Numbered from the stretch's first letter, positions 54,460 to 62,464 are shown. The stretch is 64,000 nt of DNA from Thermopolyspora sp044507605 (GCA_044507605.1 JBIQJI010000018.1:25998-89997), one strand, 5' to 3'. Notes: generated from the sequence alone by a model not told the origin. Program-made: numbers and translations.

Positions 54460-54756
54460 ATGGACCAGTTCACTCCCCCCTGCGGGGTGCCGCCGCAAGG
54501 CCCGTGGCCGGCGGCCGAGCACGCCCTATCGGCCGACGAGCCTCCGGCGTTCGCGATCGGGCTCACCGACGACTGCCGGCTCGAACACGCCGTGCCGTGG
54601 GCCGCGGCCCTGCCCGGCAGGACCACCACCACCGCGTGCGGCAGGCCCGCCCGGGTGCCGCTGGTGGCGGGCGTGCCGGTGCTGTGGCCGCTGCATCCGG
54701 CGACGACCTGTGAGGCGTGCGCGGCGGCGGTGGCGGGGTCCCGGCCCGGCCCCTGA
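54460..54756 (+). CDS. small Cys-containing protein, probable metal site
   Basis: A 98-aa protein with six Cys and two His, including TDDCRLEHAVPW, TTACGRPARVPL and HPATTCEACAAAV. The last has a Cys-x-x-Cys, so zinc binding is plausible. GGAAGG lies 5 nt before the ATG. It follows the 124-aa gene after 150 nt and may share its transcript. No function known. Confidence 0.55.
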   Translation: MDQFTPPCGVPPQGPWPAAEHALSADEPPAFAIGLTDDCRLEHAVPWAAALPGRTTTTACGRPARVPLVAGVPVLWPLHPATTCEACAAAVAGSRPGP

Positions 54757-54764
54757 TTTCCGGT

Positions 54765-54819
54765 ACCACGACGGCATGCAATGTGAAATAGCAGAATGAA
54801 TCTTTCATGCCGCCGTGGT
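54765..54819. repeat. 14-bp imperfect inverted repeat after the Cys-rich gene
   Basis: ACCACG-A-CGGCATG pairs with CATGCCG-C-CGTGGT (one A/C mismatch) around a 27-nt AT-rich loop. It starts 9 nt after the stop at 54756. The long loop is unusual for a terminator; an operator or structured RNA is possible. Confidence 0.6.
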
Positions 54820-55063
54820 CGCCGCCGATATACCGGCCCAGGGCACCGGCCCACAATCCCGCCGATATCTCGATTCGACACGTCCGGTAAACCTGTACCG
54901 ATCCACTCCGGCGGTACTTATTGACCGCACATAGCCAGCAAACATGACAGGCCGATTAAATTCCGTTCGGTGACGCCGGGTGTCATACTGCTACCGATAC
55001 GGCACAGATTCCGAGCTGTGGTCCGGCAATGCCATTGCGCGTGTCCTCAGGCGGCGAGAACGC

Positions 55064-55138
55064 CTATTGGGGCGGCGCGGCGGGAGGTACCAGCGGCATG
55101 ACGGCGAACGGTGGCATTTCACTTTCCTCCTCGGACAT
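55064..55138 (-). CDS. doubtful 24-aa peptide frame
   Basis: Encodes an acidic start (MSEEESEMPPF) followed by a Pro/Val/Ala-rich hydrophobic core and ends PPAAPPQ. The acidic leader plus unlike core resembles a ribosomal peptide precursor, but there is no ribosome site and no modification enzyme next to it on the same strand. Codon use is only mildly biased. Listed for completeness. Confidence 0.2.
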   Translation of the reverse strand: MSEEESEMPPFAVMPLVPPAAPPQ

Positions 55139-55264
55139 CGGCGACGGGCCCGCACCCCGATGGCATTCCTTACGCACCCGCGACGACCGTGCGGGCCGCC
55201 GCCGGGCCCGCTTCGCCGGCCCACCGGCCGGCATCGCCGCCGGCGACGGGCCGCGGAGGGACGT

Positions 55265-55945
55265 ATGAGGGCGGCGCTGGCGGCCGTGGCCGAGCGGCGG
55301 GTCTGGCTCTGCGACCTGGACGGCACCTTGGTCGACTCCGGCCCCGCCCACGAGGCGGCGTTCCGCGACGCCATCGCCGAGCTCGCGCCGGACCTGCTGC
55401 CCGGCTTCCGGTACGAGCGCTACGCCGGCCTGAGCACCAGGATCGTGATGGCCCGCCTGCTGGCCGCCCACCCCCACGCCGGCGGCGACCTCGCGGCGCT
55501 GCTGGCCCGGCGCAAGCAGCGGCTCTACCGCCGTTACGTCGACGAGGGCAAGGTGGCCGTGCTGCCGGGGGCCCGCCGGCTGCTCCGCCGGCTCGCCCTC
55601 GCCGGCCGCACGGCGTACCTGGTGACCAGCGGCAGCCGGGGATCGGTCGAGCGGGTGCTGGTGGCCTGCGAACTGGGCGGGTATTTCGGCGGTGTGCTCA
55701 CCGCCGACGACCTCACGGTGTCGAAGCCCGACCCGCGGTTCTACCGGGAGGCCTGCGAGCTGTGGTCGGTGCCGCCCTCCGACGCCGTCGCGGTGGAGGA
55801 CTCCCCGCACGGGGTGGCGTCCGCCGTCGGCGCCGGGCTGGTGACGCTCCAGGTGCATACGGCCCGGCCCGCCCCGGGCGCGGTCGCCATGCCGGGCCTG
55901 GACGCCATCGCGTCGCTGCTCGACGCGGAGCCGGCCGGAGGGTGA
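55265..55945 (+). CDS. HAD-superfamily phosphatase
   Basis: A 226-aa HAD-IA hydrolase: motif I CDLDGTLVDSGP, cap domain (about 35-95), motif II LVTSGSRGSV, Lys in VSKPDPRFYREA and motif III VEDSPHGVASAVGAG. Similar to sugar-phosphate phosphatases and phosphoglucomutases of this class. ATG 55265 has GGAGGG 4 nt upstream. It stands alone at the edge of a degraded region. Confidence 0.88.
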   Translation: MRAALAAVAERRVWLCDLDGTLVDSGPAHEAAFRDAIAELAPDLLPGFRYERYAGLSTRIVMARLLAAHPHAGGDLAALLARRKQRLYRRYVDEGKVAVLPGARRLLRRLALAGRTAYLVTSGSRGSVERVLVACELGGYFGGVLTADDLTVSKPDPRFYREACELWSVPPSDAVAVEDSPHGVASAVGAGLVTLQVHTARPAPGAVAMPGLDAIASLLDAEPAGG

Positions 55946-56069
55946 TCGCCGGCTTCGCGCGGTGATCGCGGCGACGGGGCGCTGCGGCCGGTGACCTCCG
56001 GTGACCCGACCGGTGACCGCCCGGCCGGTGCGCGGATGCCGCGACCCGCCGCGTCCGGCGGCGTCGGCG

Positions 56070-56770
56070 TCAGTAGCACGGGAGGAACGCGGGCCGGTCC
56101 ATCCCCTGGCGCGCATGCGCCGGCCGCACGCCTCGAACTCCTGCAGGGCCGCGCTGGCGCAGTCCATGGCGAGGTAGTGGTGCCCGCGGGCGTACTGGTA
56201 GTGCAGCCCGAAGCGGGTGTGCGCCATGCCGTCGGGCACCGACCGGTCCAGCAGTTCGCCCGCCTCGCACATCTTGCCCTGGTGGACCGGAGCGAGCATG
56301 AGGCCGCCGAGCGGCAGGCCGATCTCCGTGCCCCGGCTGCGGTCGGAGACCTGGCCCAGGGCGTTGCGCGCCTGCTCCGCGGCGGTCGCCAGGTCGCCGC
56401 GGAGCAGGCTGATCTCGGCCTTGAGCGCCGACATCATGCCCTGCCAGGTCGGTGCCCGCCGGCGGTCGGCCCGGCATCTGGTAGAGGATCGCCGCGCGGG
56501 CGATCGGGTGGCAGAAGCCGGAGCCGGCGAGGATGCCGAGGCCGGCCAGGGCGCGCCGCAGCCGTCCTCGCCGAAATGCCGGCCGACCGCGAACGTCATA
56601 TCGGGGGGCGTCGCGTTCGTCCACGGGGCCGTGGCCAGTGGCACGGCCGCTTTCGTCGACGCTTTTGTGGAAAAGGCCGAGCCGCGGGCCAAGGTGCCGC
56701 GCGCGGCGGCGTCCCGCAGCGAACGTGAAATCCGGTTCGGCGTCGTCTCCCGGCACATTGCGTTTCGCGG
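56070..56770 (-). pseudogene. remnant of a LuxR/LAL-type regulator (C-terminal TPR half)
   Basis: On the minus strand, APTWQGMMSALKAEISLLRG, EIGLPLGGLMLAP, AGELLDRSVPDGMAHTRFG and ALQEFEACGRRMRARGW are clear pieces of the helical region of large LuxR-family ATP-binding regulators. After RGW the expected GPAFLPW continues in another frame (near 56100), the LuxR HTH is absent, and the 5' side degrades near 56500-56770. So it is a truncated, frameshifted relic. Confidence 0.7.
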
Positions 56771-56984
56771 TCGACAAGATGCCTGGAGCACGTCTCCCCC
56801 GGGCGGAGCTCCAGGATAAACGTTCGGTTCCCTCGGTTTATCCGGCAAGCCCAGGCCGGCGCGGACCGCGTACGGCCGGGGTCCCTCGCCGGGTCGATGG
56901 CGGCGGAGGCCAGGATTTAGTCGTCGGACCGGAGGATCGCGCGCTGAATATCCTGCAGCGCACGGCACTGCCCCAGGCCGAGTT

Positions 56985-57183
56985 CCTAGTCCCGGTGAGA
57001 GCAGCAGGCCGAGGACGTCGAAGGGGGTGCGCTGTCCGGATCGGCCGTCTTCGGGCACGGGGCGCGCGGCCAGGACCATGGCGAGCAGGCAGATCGGCAC
57101 GTTGATGTGGAAGATCCAGCGCCAGTCGTAGTTGTGGACGATCAGGCCGCCCACCACCGGGCCGAAGATCGGCACCACGACGA
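56985..57183 (-). pseudogene. internal fragment of an EmrB/QacA-type MFS exporter
   Basis: The minus strand reads PIFGPVVGGLIVHNYDWRWI then FHINVPICLLAMVLAARPVPE and FDVLGLLLLSP-like sequence. This is motif C (G-P-x-x-G-G) and the following helix of 14-TM drug exporters. Both ends are missing: at about 57180 it abuts the TetR gene, and at about 56990 it runs into unrelated sequence. Confidence 0.8.
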
Positions 57184-57760
57184 CCGGCCGCGTACACGCC
57201 GCCGCGGAGCCCTGCTGGAGAACGCCCTGCTCGACGCCGCATGGGAGGAGGTCCGGGAAGTCGGATACGCCAACCTCACGATGGAGGGCGTCGCGGCCCG
57301 CGCCGGCACCAGCAAAGGCGTGCTGTACCGCCGCTGGCCCTACCGCGCGATGCTCGTCCTGTCGGCCATCCGGCGCCAGATGACCACGATGACGCGCGAA
57401 ATTCCCGACACCGGCGATCTGCGCGAGGACGTGCTCATCGTCATGCGGGAGTTCCGCCGCCGCTACGAGATCATCGGGTCTGACATCGCACACGGCCTGA
57501 TGAGCGAACTGTCCGACATGCCGGGCGACGCCTTCGACGTGTCCCCCGAAGTGCTGACCAGGGTGCTGCGCAACGCCGCCGACCGGGGCGAGGTGCGCAT
57601 GGATCGCATCTCCCCGATCGTCCGCACCCTCCCCCTCGACCTGCTGCGCCACGCCCTGATGCTGTCGCCCTCGCCCGTCGGCGAGGAGACCCTTGAGCAG
57701 ATCGTGGACGAGGCGTTCCTGCCCCTGGTGCGGCTGAGCACGACGGCCGAACCATCGTGA
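57107..57760 (+). CDS. TetR-family regulator with replaced 5' end
   Basis: From about 57185 it encodes a typical TetR: RTRRRGALLENALLDAAWEE, LTMEGVAARAGTSKGVLYRR (HTH) and a helical ligand domain to the end. The codons before that (GTG 57107 onward) are the antisense of the MFS fragment, so the native start and promoter were lost, apparently by the deletion that truncated the exporter. The frame is open from GTG 57107 and could still give a 217-aa protein with a foreign 26-residue N-terminus. Without its promoter it may be silent. Confidence 0.6.
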   Translation: MEDPAPVVVVDDQAAHHRAEDRHHDDRPRTRRRGALLENALLDAAWEEVREVGYANLTMEGVAARAGTSKGVLYRRWPYRAMLVLSAIRRQMTTMTREIPDTGDLREDVLIVMREFRRRYEIIGSDIAHGLMSELSDMPGDAFDVSPEVLTRVLRNAADRGEVRMDRISPIVRTLPLDLLRHALMLSPSPVGEETLEQIVDEAFLPLVRLSTTAEPS

Positions 57761-57924
57761 GGGCCGGTGGCGGCGGGCCGCCCGCGAGGGCCCAGGCAGG
57801 CGAGAAACGCCGTGGGCTCTCACCGGCATGCCCGACGGGCGGCTTCTGGTCCCGCTGCGCCCGACGGGGATCGGACGGCCCCGCCCGCCCGATCGCCGAT
57901 GGACCCGCCCGCCTGGCGGCGAGA

Positions 57925-58090
57925 TCAGGTGCCGATGTCGGCCTGGGGTCCGGCGTACGTCCTGAGCGGGGACGGCACGTCGGAGGCCGGGTCGAGGGTG
58001 TAGGAGTACAACGAGTGCGGGTCGAAGGCCGAGCCGCTGGTGGTGTGGTCACCGGTGCGGCCGACCACGATCGCGGTGGGGCGCACCGAC
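57925..58090 (-). pseudogene. possible 3' remnant of an unidentified gene
   Basis: Directly downstream of the methyltransferase stop, one minus-strand frame reads VVGRTGDHTTSGSAFDPHSL, then YSYTLDPASDVPSPLRTYAG to a stop. It has protein-like composition but no start. It may be the C-terminus of a lost secreted enzyme. I do not recognise the family. Confidence 0.3.
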
Positions 58091-58096
58091 CCGCGG

Positions 58097-58891
58097 TCAG
58101 ACCCGGCAGATGATCTCGCCGTGCAGGATGGACAGCCAGCCGTCGTCGTGGGCCGCCCACTCAAGCCAGCCTTCGGAGATGCGGCGCAGGTCGTCCTGGG
58201 TGGCGGCGCCGGACGACAGGGCCTGGCCGGCGATGGAGGAGCGGAGAATACGGTCGGCCCACATGCCGCCCCACCAGGCCCGGTCGGCGGGCGTGGCGAG
58301 ACACCAGGTGGAGGACGTCGCGGTGACGTCGGTGAAGCCCGCCTCGTGGGCCCACGCCAGCAGGCGCCGCCCCGCGTCGGGCTCGCCGCCGTTGGCCCGC
58401 GCCACCCGCTGGTAGAGCGCCAGCCAGTCGTCCAGGGCGGGCAGCCGGGGGTACCAGGCGAAGGCGGAGTAGTCGCTGTCTCGCACCGCCACGAACCCGG
58501 TCGGCTTGGTGACCCGGCGCATCTCGCGCAGCGCCCGCACCGGATCGCCCACGTGCTGCAGCACCTGGTGGGCGTGCGCCACACAGAAGGTGTCGTCGGG
58601 CAAGTCCAGGTCGCACACGTCGGTGACCACGAACTCCACGTTGGTCAGTCCCCGGCCCTCGATCTCGGCCCGAGTCAGCCCGAGCGCCTCCGGCGTCACC
58701 TCGGCCGCCGTCACACGGCCCACTCTGGCCGCGAGGTCGGCGGTGATCGTGCCGGGACCGCTGCCCACGTCCAGAACCGTCATGTGCGGCTTGAGGTGGG
58801 GCAGCAGGTACGCCGCGGAGTTCTCCGCCGTGCGCCAACGATGCGAGCGCAGCACCGACTCGTGGTGACCATGGGTGTAAACGGCGTCCAT
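58097..58891 (-). CDS. class I SAM-dependent methyltransferase
   Basis: A 264-aa methyltransferase. Motif I VLDVGSGPGTITADLA binds SAM, ending EVTPEAL; LDLPDDTFCVAHAHQVLQHV is the UbiE/Erg6-like post-motif. RRVTKPTGFVAVRDSDY and the FAWYPRLPALDDWL stretch place it in the UbiE/MenG-like small-molecule group. ATG 58891 has AAGGAG 5 nt upstream. Its promoter region carries a 22-bp-spaced direct repeat (58938-58974). Confidence 0.9.
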   Translation of the reverse strand: MDAVYTHGHHESVLRSHRWRTAENSAAYLLPHLKPHMTVLDVGSGPGTITADLAARVGRVTAAEVTPEALGLTRAEIEGRGLTNVEFVVTDVCDLDLPDDTFCVAHAHQVLQHVGDPVRALREMRRVTKPTGFVAVRDSDYSAFAWYPRLPALDDWLALYQRVARANGGEPDAGRRLLAWAHEAGFTDVTATSSTWCLATPADRAWWGGMWADRILRSSIAGQALSSGAATQDDLRRISEGWLEWAAHDDGWLSILHGEIICRV

Positions 58892-58937
58892 CGGCACTCC
58901 TTCATTCCGCTGCCGGACGCCCCGACCCTATCGCATA

Positions 58938-58974
58938 TCTCATATAACAAGAAGAATTGTCTCATATAGCAAGA
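58938..58974. promoter_or_regulatory. two 15-bp direct repeats spaced 22 bp, methyltransferase promoter
   Basis: TCTCATATAACAAGA (58938-58952) and TCTCATATAGCAAGA (58960-58974) differ at one base and start 22 bp apart, two helical turns. Read on the minus strand they contain TTGCTA and, after a 17-bp spacer, TGTTAT, a good -35/-10 pair for the methyltransferase. They are probably a regulator's binding sites overlying the promoter. Confidence 0.65.
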
Positions 58975-59104
58975 CGGGAATGGAGATCCCAGCCAGAGAG
59001 AAGACCACCGGCCGCCGCGGTCACGACCAGGGTCACGCCGCCCGCATCCGGCCCGCTCAGGGCCGCGACCCAGACGGCGGCGCGGCTCGGCTCGGCCGGA
59101 GTCG

Positions 59105-59731
59105 TCAGCTCAACCCGGCCACGAGCCCGTCGAGAACGACGCCGAGCTGCCGCTCGAACCTCCGGTCCCCCTCATCGCGCAGGCGCCCGGCGGCCTTGAC
59201 CAGATCGACGCCTTCGCCCAGCCACTCGTCGCGCGCGTCGAGCGAGCGCTTCGCGGGGTCGGCGTACCCGGACGCCTGCTCTTCGATCACGAAGCCGACC
59301 ACGAACGCGGTGACCAGGTCGACGGCGTCGTCGGCCTCGGCCAGGGTGAACCCGGCCGCGACCAGGCGCTGCAGCCAGGGCTCCTTCGCCCGCACCACGG
59401 CGGGGTCGGAGAAGCGCGTGCCGCTGAAGATGCGCGCCCCGTCCCGATAGAGCAGGTACTCCGAGCGCAGGACCCGGGCGTAGGCGGCGATGTCGGCACG
59501 CCAGCCGCCGCCCGGGGCGATGCCCGAGAGGGCGTCGATGACGCGGCGCATCACGGACGTGCTCATCTCGTCGAGCAGCTCCTGCTTGTTGCGGAAGTGC
59601 CAGTACAGCGCCGGCGCCCCCACGCCGAGCCGCGCGGCCAGCGCACGGACGGTGAGGGCGTCCATGCCCTTCTCGTTGAGCTGCTCGAACGCGGCCGCCA
59701 CGATCCGGTCCCGCGTGATTCCCTTCGCCAC
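59105..59731 (-). CDS. TetR/AcrR regulator of the redox cassette
   Basis: A 208-aa regulator. HTH: RIVAAAFEQLNEKGMDALTV, LAARLGVGAPALYWHFRNKQ. The C-terminal domain (LLYRDGARIFSGTRFSDP, GFTLAEADDAVDLVTAFVVG) resembles the TetR_C tetracycline-repressor class. I choose GTG 59731, 6 nt after AAGG; GTG 59740 is an alternative. It diverges from the oxidoreductase, and two 13-bp operators lie between them. It probably represses both directions and releases on a polycyclic or quinone ligand (inference). Confidence 0.9.
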   Translation of the reverse strand: MAKGITRDRIVAAAFEQLNEKGMDALTVRALAARLGVGAPALYWHFRNKQELLDEMSTSVMRRVIDALSGIAPGGGWRADIAAYARVLRSEYLLYRDGARIFSGTRFSDPAVVRAKEPWLQRLVAAGFTLAEADDAVDLVTAFVVGFVIEEQASGYADPAKRSLDARDEWLGEGVDLVKAAGRLRDEGDRRFERQLGVVLDGLVAGLS

Positions 59732-59741
59732 ACTTGACACC

Positions 59742-59754
59742 TTAACAAAGTTCA
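59742..59754. promoter_or_regulatory. TetR operator O1
   Basis: TTAACAAAGTTCA, whose complement TGAACTTTGTTAA matches O2 at 11 of 13 positions. It lies directly upstream of the TetR start and would give autorepression. Confidence 0.7.
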
Positions 59755-59776
59755 GGCACGGTTGGCGTCAGCTAGA

Positions 59777-59789
59777 TGAACTTAGTTCA
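59777..59789. promoter_or_regulatory. TetR operator O2
   Basis: TGAACTTAGTTCA is a perfect palindrome around a central base. It sits 11 nt before the oxidoreductase ATG and runs into the AGGAG ribosome site. O1 and O2 start 35 bp apart. Confidence 0.75.
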
Positions 59790-59799
59790 GGAGAGTCTC

Positions 59800-60756
59800 A
59801 TGATGCGCGCCGCAGTCGTCACCGACCCGGAAGCCACTCCCGTCTGCGCGGAGTTCCCCGACCCCGAACCGCAGCCGGGGCGCGAGCCCCTCAAGCTCGT
59901 GGGCGCCGGCCTGCACCACGTCGTCCGCGGACAGGCCGCCGCCCGCCACTACGCCGGCGGCAACGCCTACCCGTTGGTGCCGGGCATCGACGCCGTGGCC
60001 CAGACCGGCGACGGCCGGATCGTCTACACGGGCCTCACCCGATCGCCATGGGGAACGATGGCCGAGCGGCTGGTCACCGCGTTCGAGGTGGAACTGCCCC
60101 CCAATGCCGATCCGTTCGCGGTCGCCGCCGGCATGAACCCCGCCATATCGGGCTGGATGCCGCTGATCAGCCATCGCAAGGAGACAGGCGGCATCGGCAC
60201 CGTACTCGTGCTCGGGGCCACCGGCATGTCGGGCGGCCTGGCCGTGCGCGCGGCCCTGTCCCTCGGCGCCCGGCAGGTCATCGCGGCCGGACGCGACCAC
60301 GAGGCGCTGGAGCGGCTACAAGACCTCGGCGCCGTCACCGTTCCGCTCGCGGCCCCCGCACCCGGCTCCGGACCCACCGCCCTCGCCACCGCCATCACCG
60401 AGACACAGCCCACGCTCGTGCTCGACTACGTGTGGGGCCCCGTCGCCGAGGCCGCGTTCGCCGCGCTGGGCGACGCCGGCGGCGACAGCGAAGCGACCGA
60501 CTACGTGCAGATCGGCTCCCTCGCCGGCGTTGAAGCCACGCTGCCCGCGGCTGTGCTGCGCAGCCGGCGACTGCGCATCAGGGGCAGCGGCCGCGGCTCG
60601 GTCTCCATGGCCGAGATGGCCGCCCAGTTCCCCGAGCTCATCGCCCGCTTCGCCGACGGCACCTTCGACGCGCCGTACGCCCGCTACCCCCTCAGCCGCG
60701 TCGGCGAAGCCTGGGCACATCACGGGCGCGCCCGCGCCGTCATCGTCCCCGACTGA
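59800..60756 (+). CDS. quinone oxidoreductase-like MDR protein
   Basis: A 318-aa medium-chain reductase without the catalytic zinc ligands, so NAD(P)H:quinone-type. PLVPGIDAVAQTGDGRIVYT is the substrate-domain core; VLVLGATGMSGGLAVRAALS is the Rossmann dinucleotide motif (G-A-T-G-x-S-G), and LVLDYVWGP follows. AGGAGA precedes ATG 59800 (a second ATG follows at once). It is 34 nt from an FAD monooxygenase, so the pair probably act on one aromatic or quinone substrate. Confidence 0.88.
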   Translation: MMRAAVVTDPEATPVCAEFPDPEPQPGREPLKLVGAGLHHVVRGQAAARHYAGGNAYPLVPGIDAVAQTGDGRIVYTGLTRSPWGTMAERLVTAFEVELPPNADPFAVAAGMNPAISGWMPLISHRKETGGIGTVLVLGATGMSGGLAVRAALSLGARQVIAAGRDHEALERLQDLGAVTVPLAAPAPGSGPTALATAITETQPTLVLDYVWGPVAEAAFAALGDAGGDSEATDYVQIGSLAGVEATLPAAVLRSRRLRIRGSGRGSVSMAEMAAQFPELIARFADGTFDAPYARYPLSRVGEAWAHHGRARAVIVPD

Positions 60757-60790
60757 GCCGGCCCCGCCCAAGGAAAAGGAGAACGGCATC

Positions 60791-61981
60791 ATGCACAAGC
60801 GCGCATTGGTCGTCGGGCTCGGCATCGCCGGCATGTCCGCCGCGATCGGGCTGCGGCAGGCCGGATGGCAGCCGGTCATCGTCGAACGGGCCCCGGAACG
60901 CCGGAAAGGCGGCTACTTCATCGGCATCACCACCGAAGGGCGGCAAGCCGCGGCCGACCTCGGCATCGCCGGTTACCTGCACACCCGCAACCCGCCCGAC
61001 GGCGGTCAGGCGTGGGCGCTCACCCGGCACGGGACCCGTGAGCCGGGCCTGGGATTCCTGCATCATCCCGGCGATCCCGCGGCCGTGGTCCGCGGCGACA
61101 TCGAAGCCGCGCTCTGGCAAGGCATCCGCGGAACCGGGACGAGCGAACCCATTACCGTGCGGTTCGCGACGAGACCCGTCGAGATCGACGGCACCGGCAG
61201 CGACGTACGCGTGCTGCTCGAAGACACCGCCACCGGCACCTGGCGCCGCGAGAACTTCGACCTGGTCGTCGGCGCCGACGGGCTGCGGTCACATGTGCGG
61301 CGCACGGTCTTCGGACCGCACAGCGCATACATGACCGACTGGAACGCGATGATCTGCGCGTTCCAGCTCCGGGAACAGGTGCCGTCCTTCAAAGGCACGG
61401 ACAGCCTCATCAGCGCCCGGGCGGGCCGCGCGGCGTGGGTGTTCGGCTTCGCCGACCGGCCCCCGGCCGCCCTGCTGACGTACCGGACCGACGACGTCGA
61501 CGAGCAGTTCACCGGATCCCGCATCGAACGGCTGCGCACCGCCTTCTCCGGGATGGAGGACGACCCCGTGGTGCGGCACGTCCTGGACTCCCTCGAACGG
61601 ACACCGGACTTCCTCTTCGACTCGGTGCATCAGGTGAGGATGCCCCGGTGGAGCCAGGGCCGGGTCGTCCTCGTGGGCGACGCGGCGTGGTGCCTCAACC
61701 TCTACTCGGGAAAGGGCGCCACCTCCGCCCTCCTGGGCGGCGCCGAACTCGGCCGGGCCTTGCGGGAGAACCCGGACGACCTCCCCGCCGCACTGGCCGC
61801 CTGGGAGTCACGGCTGCGCCCGTTCATCACCGGACATCAGCGTATCGCCAGGCTCAAGCAGCAGATGTTCGTACCGTCGAGCCGCCCCGCCGAAGCCGTC
61901 CGCTCCGTGGTCCTCCGCCTCGCCGTCACGGCCCGAGCCCGCAAACTGGCGAAGTCCCGCGCCGTGAAGCACCCCGCATGA
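60791..61981 (+). CDS. FAD-dependent aromatic monooxygenase
   Basis: A 396-aa class A flavoprotein hydroxylase. VVGLGIAGMSAAIGLRQAGW binds the FAD ADP moiety (GxGxxG), DLVVGADGLRSHVR is the DG motif and RVVLVGDAAWCLNLYSGKG the GD motif. Such enzymes hydroxylate aromatics or, as Tet(X), tetracyclines. AAGGAAAAGGAG precedes the ATG. It shares an operon with the oxidoreductase and ends at a strong hairpin. Confidence 0.92.
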   Translation: MHKRALVVGLGIAGMSAAIGLRQAGWQPVIVERAPERRKGGYFIGITTEGRQAAADLGIAGYLHTRNPPDGGQAWALTRHGTREPGLGFLHHPGDPAAVVRGDIEAALWQGIRGTGTSEPITVRFATRPVEIDGTGSDVRVLLEDTATGTWRRENFDLVVGADGLRSHVRRTVFGPHSAYMTDWNAMICAFQLREQVPSFKGTDSLISARAGRAAWVFGFADRPPAALLTYRTDDVDEQFTGSRIERLRTAFSGMEDDPVVRHVLDSLERTPDFLFDSVHQVRMPRWSQGRVVLVGDAAWCLNLYSGKGATSALLGGAELGRALRENPDDLPAALAAWESRLRPFITGHQRIARLKQQMFVPSSRPAEAVRSVVLRLAVTARARKLAKSRAVKHPA

Positions 61982-61988
61982 CCACGAC

Positions 61989-62017
61989 CCGTGCCCGGCC
62001 CTGGTGGCCGGGCACGG
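61989..62017 (+). terminator. strong terminator after the redox operon
   Basis: Perfect 12-bp stem CCGTGCCCGGCC / GGCCGGGCACGG with a 5-nt loop (CTGGT), beginning 7 nt after the monooxygenase stop. Confidence 0.85.
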
Positions 62018-62124
62018 CCCTTGCCGCGACGGCCGGAGCGAGAAGGCTCGTGACCGGGCGCCAAGCTCGGCCTACGGATCCTGCTCGGCGCCCCCGCCGA
62101 AGCCATCTCTCTCGCGTAATCATC

Positions 62125-62320
62125 GTCCGCAGGCGCTTCCACCAGCCCACGGCGTACCCTCAACGCCAGGTCAGAAGCCGAACCGGCCGTGTTCCGCCAT
62201 ATCAAAGAGTTCGACGATTCACGAGGTCGCCGCTGCGCCGACGGCTACTTCAGCCCCGCCGAATATGAACGCGGGCACTCGCTCAAGAACGCCCGACATC
62301 TCGGCGATGCCGCCGCGTAG
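62125..62320 (+). mobile_element. IS3-family transposase remnant (C-terminal end)
   Basis: From 62174 one frame reads EAEPAVFRHIKEFDDSRGRR then CADGYFSPAEYERGHSLK to TAG 62320. This is a decayed version of the IS3 OrfB end (AVFxYIEGFYNxRRRHSALGYLSPAEYE). Just upstream another frame gives VRRRFHQPTA, the preceding segment, so a frameshift lies near 62165. No terminal inverted repeats or OrfA were found. Confidence 0.65.
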
Positions 62321-62464
62321 CCGCACGCCCTGATGTGTTCACTGGACCGGGCGACGTCATGCAGAGCCCCATATTTGGCCTCTGACCTGGTGAATTGGCG
62401 GGCGTCGTGCGTACGGCCGAAGCCTGCTGCACTGACCGCCACACCCCGGCTTGTAGTTTAGATT

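Larger units (their letters stand above)
54757..55264. other. 508-nt gene-poor region
   Basis: Lower in GC than its surroundings, with the inverted repeat at its left end, a GCGGTACTTATTGACC stretch near 54911 and ATTAAATTCCG near 54956 that look promoter-like. Apart from a doubtful 24-codon frame at 55064-55138 (minus) I see no gene. Confidence 0.5.

Noticed and set aside
61978..62268. 96-codon frame starting at ATGA overlap with the monooxygenase stop
   Set aside because: The terminator hairpin lies inside it, the product is Arg-rich low complexity, and its end coincides with the IS3 relic in another frame.
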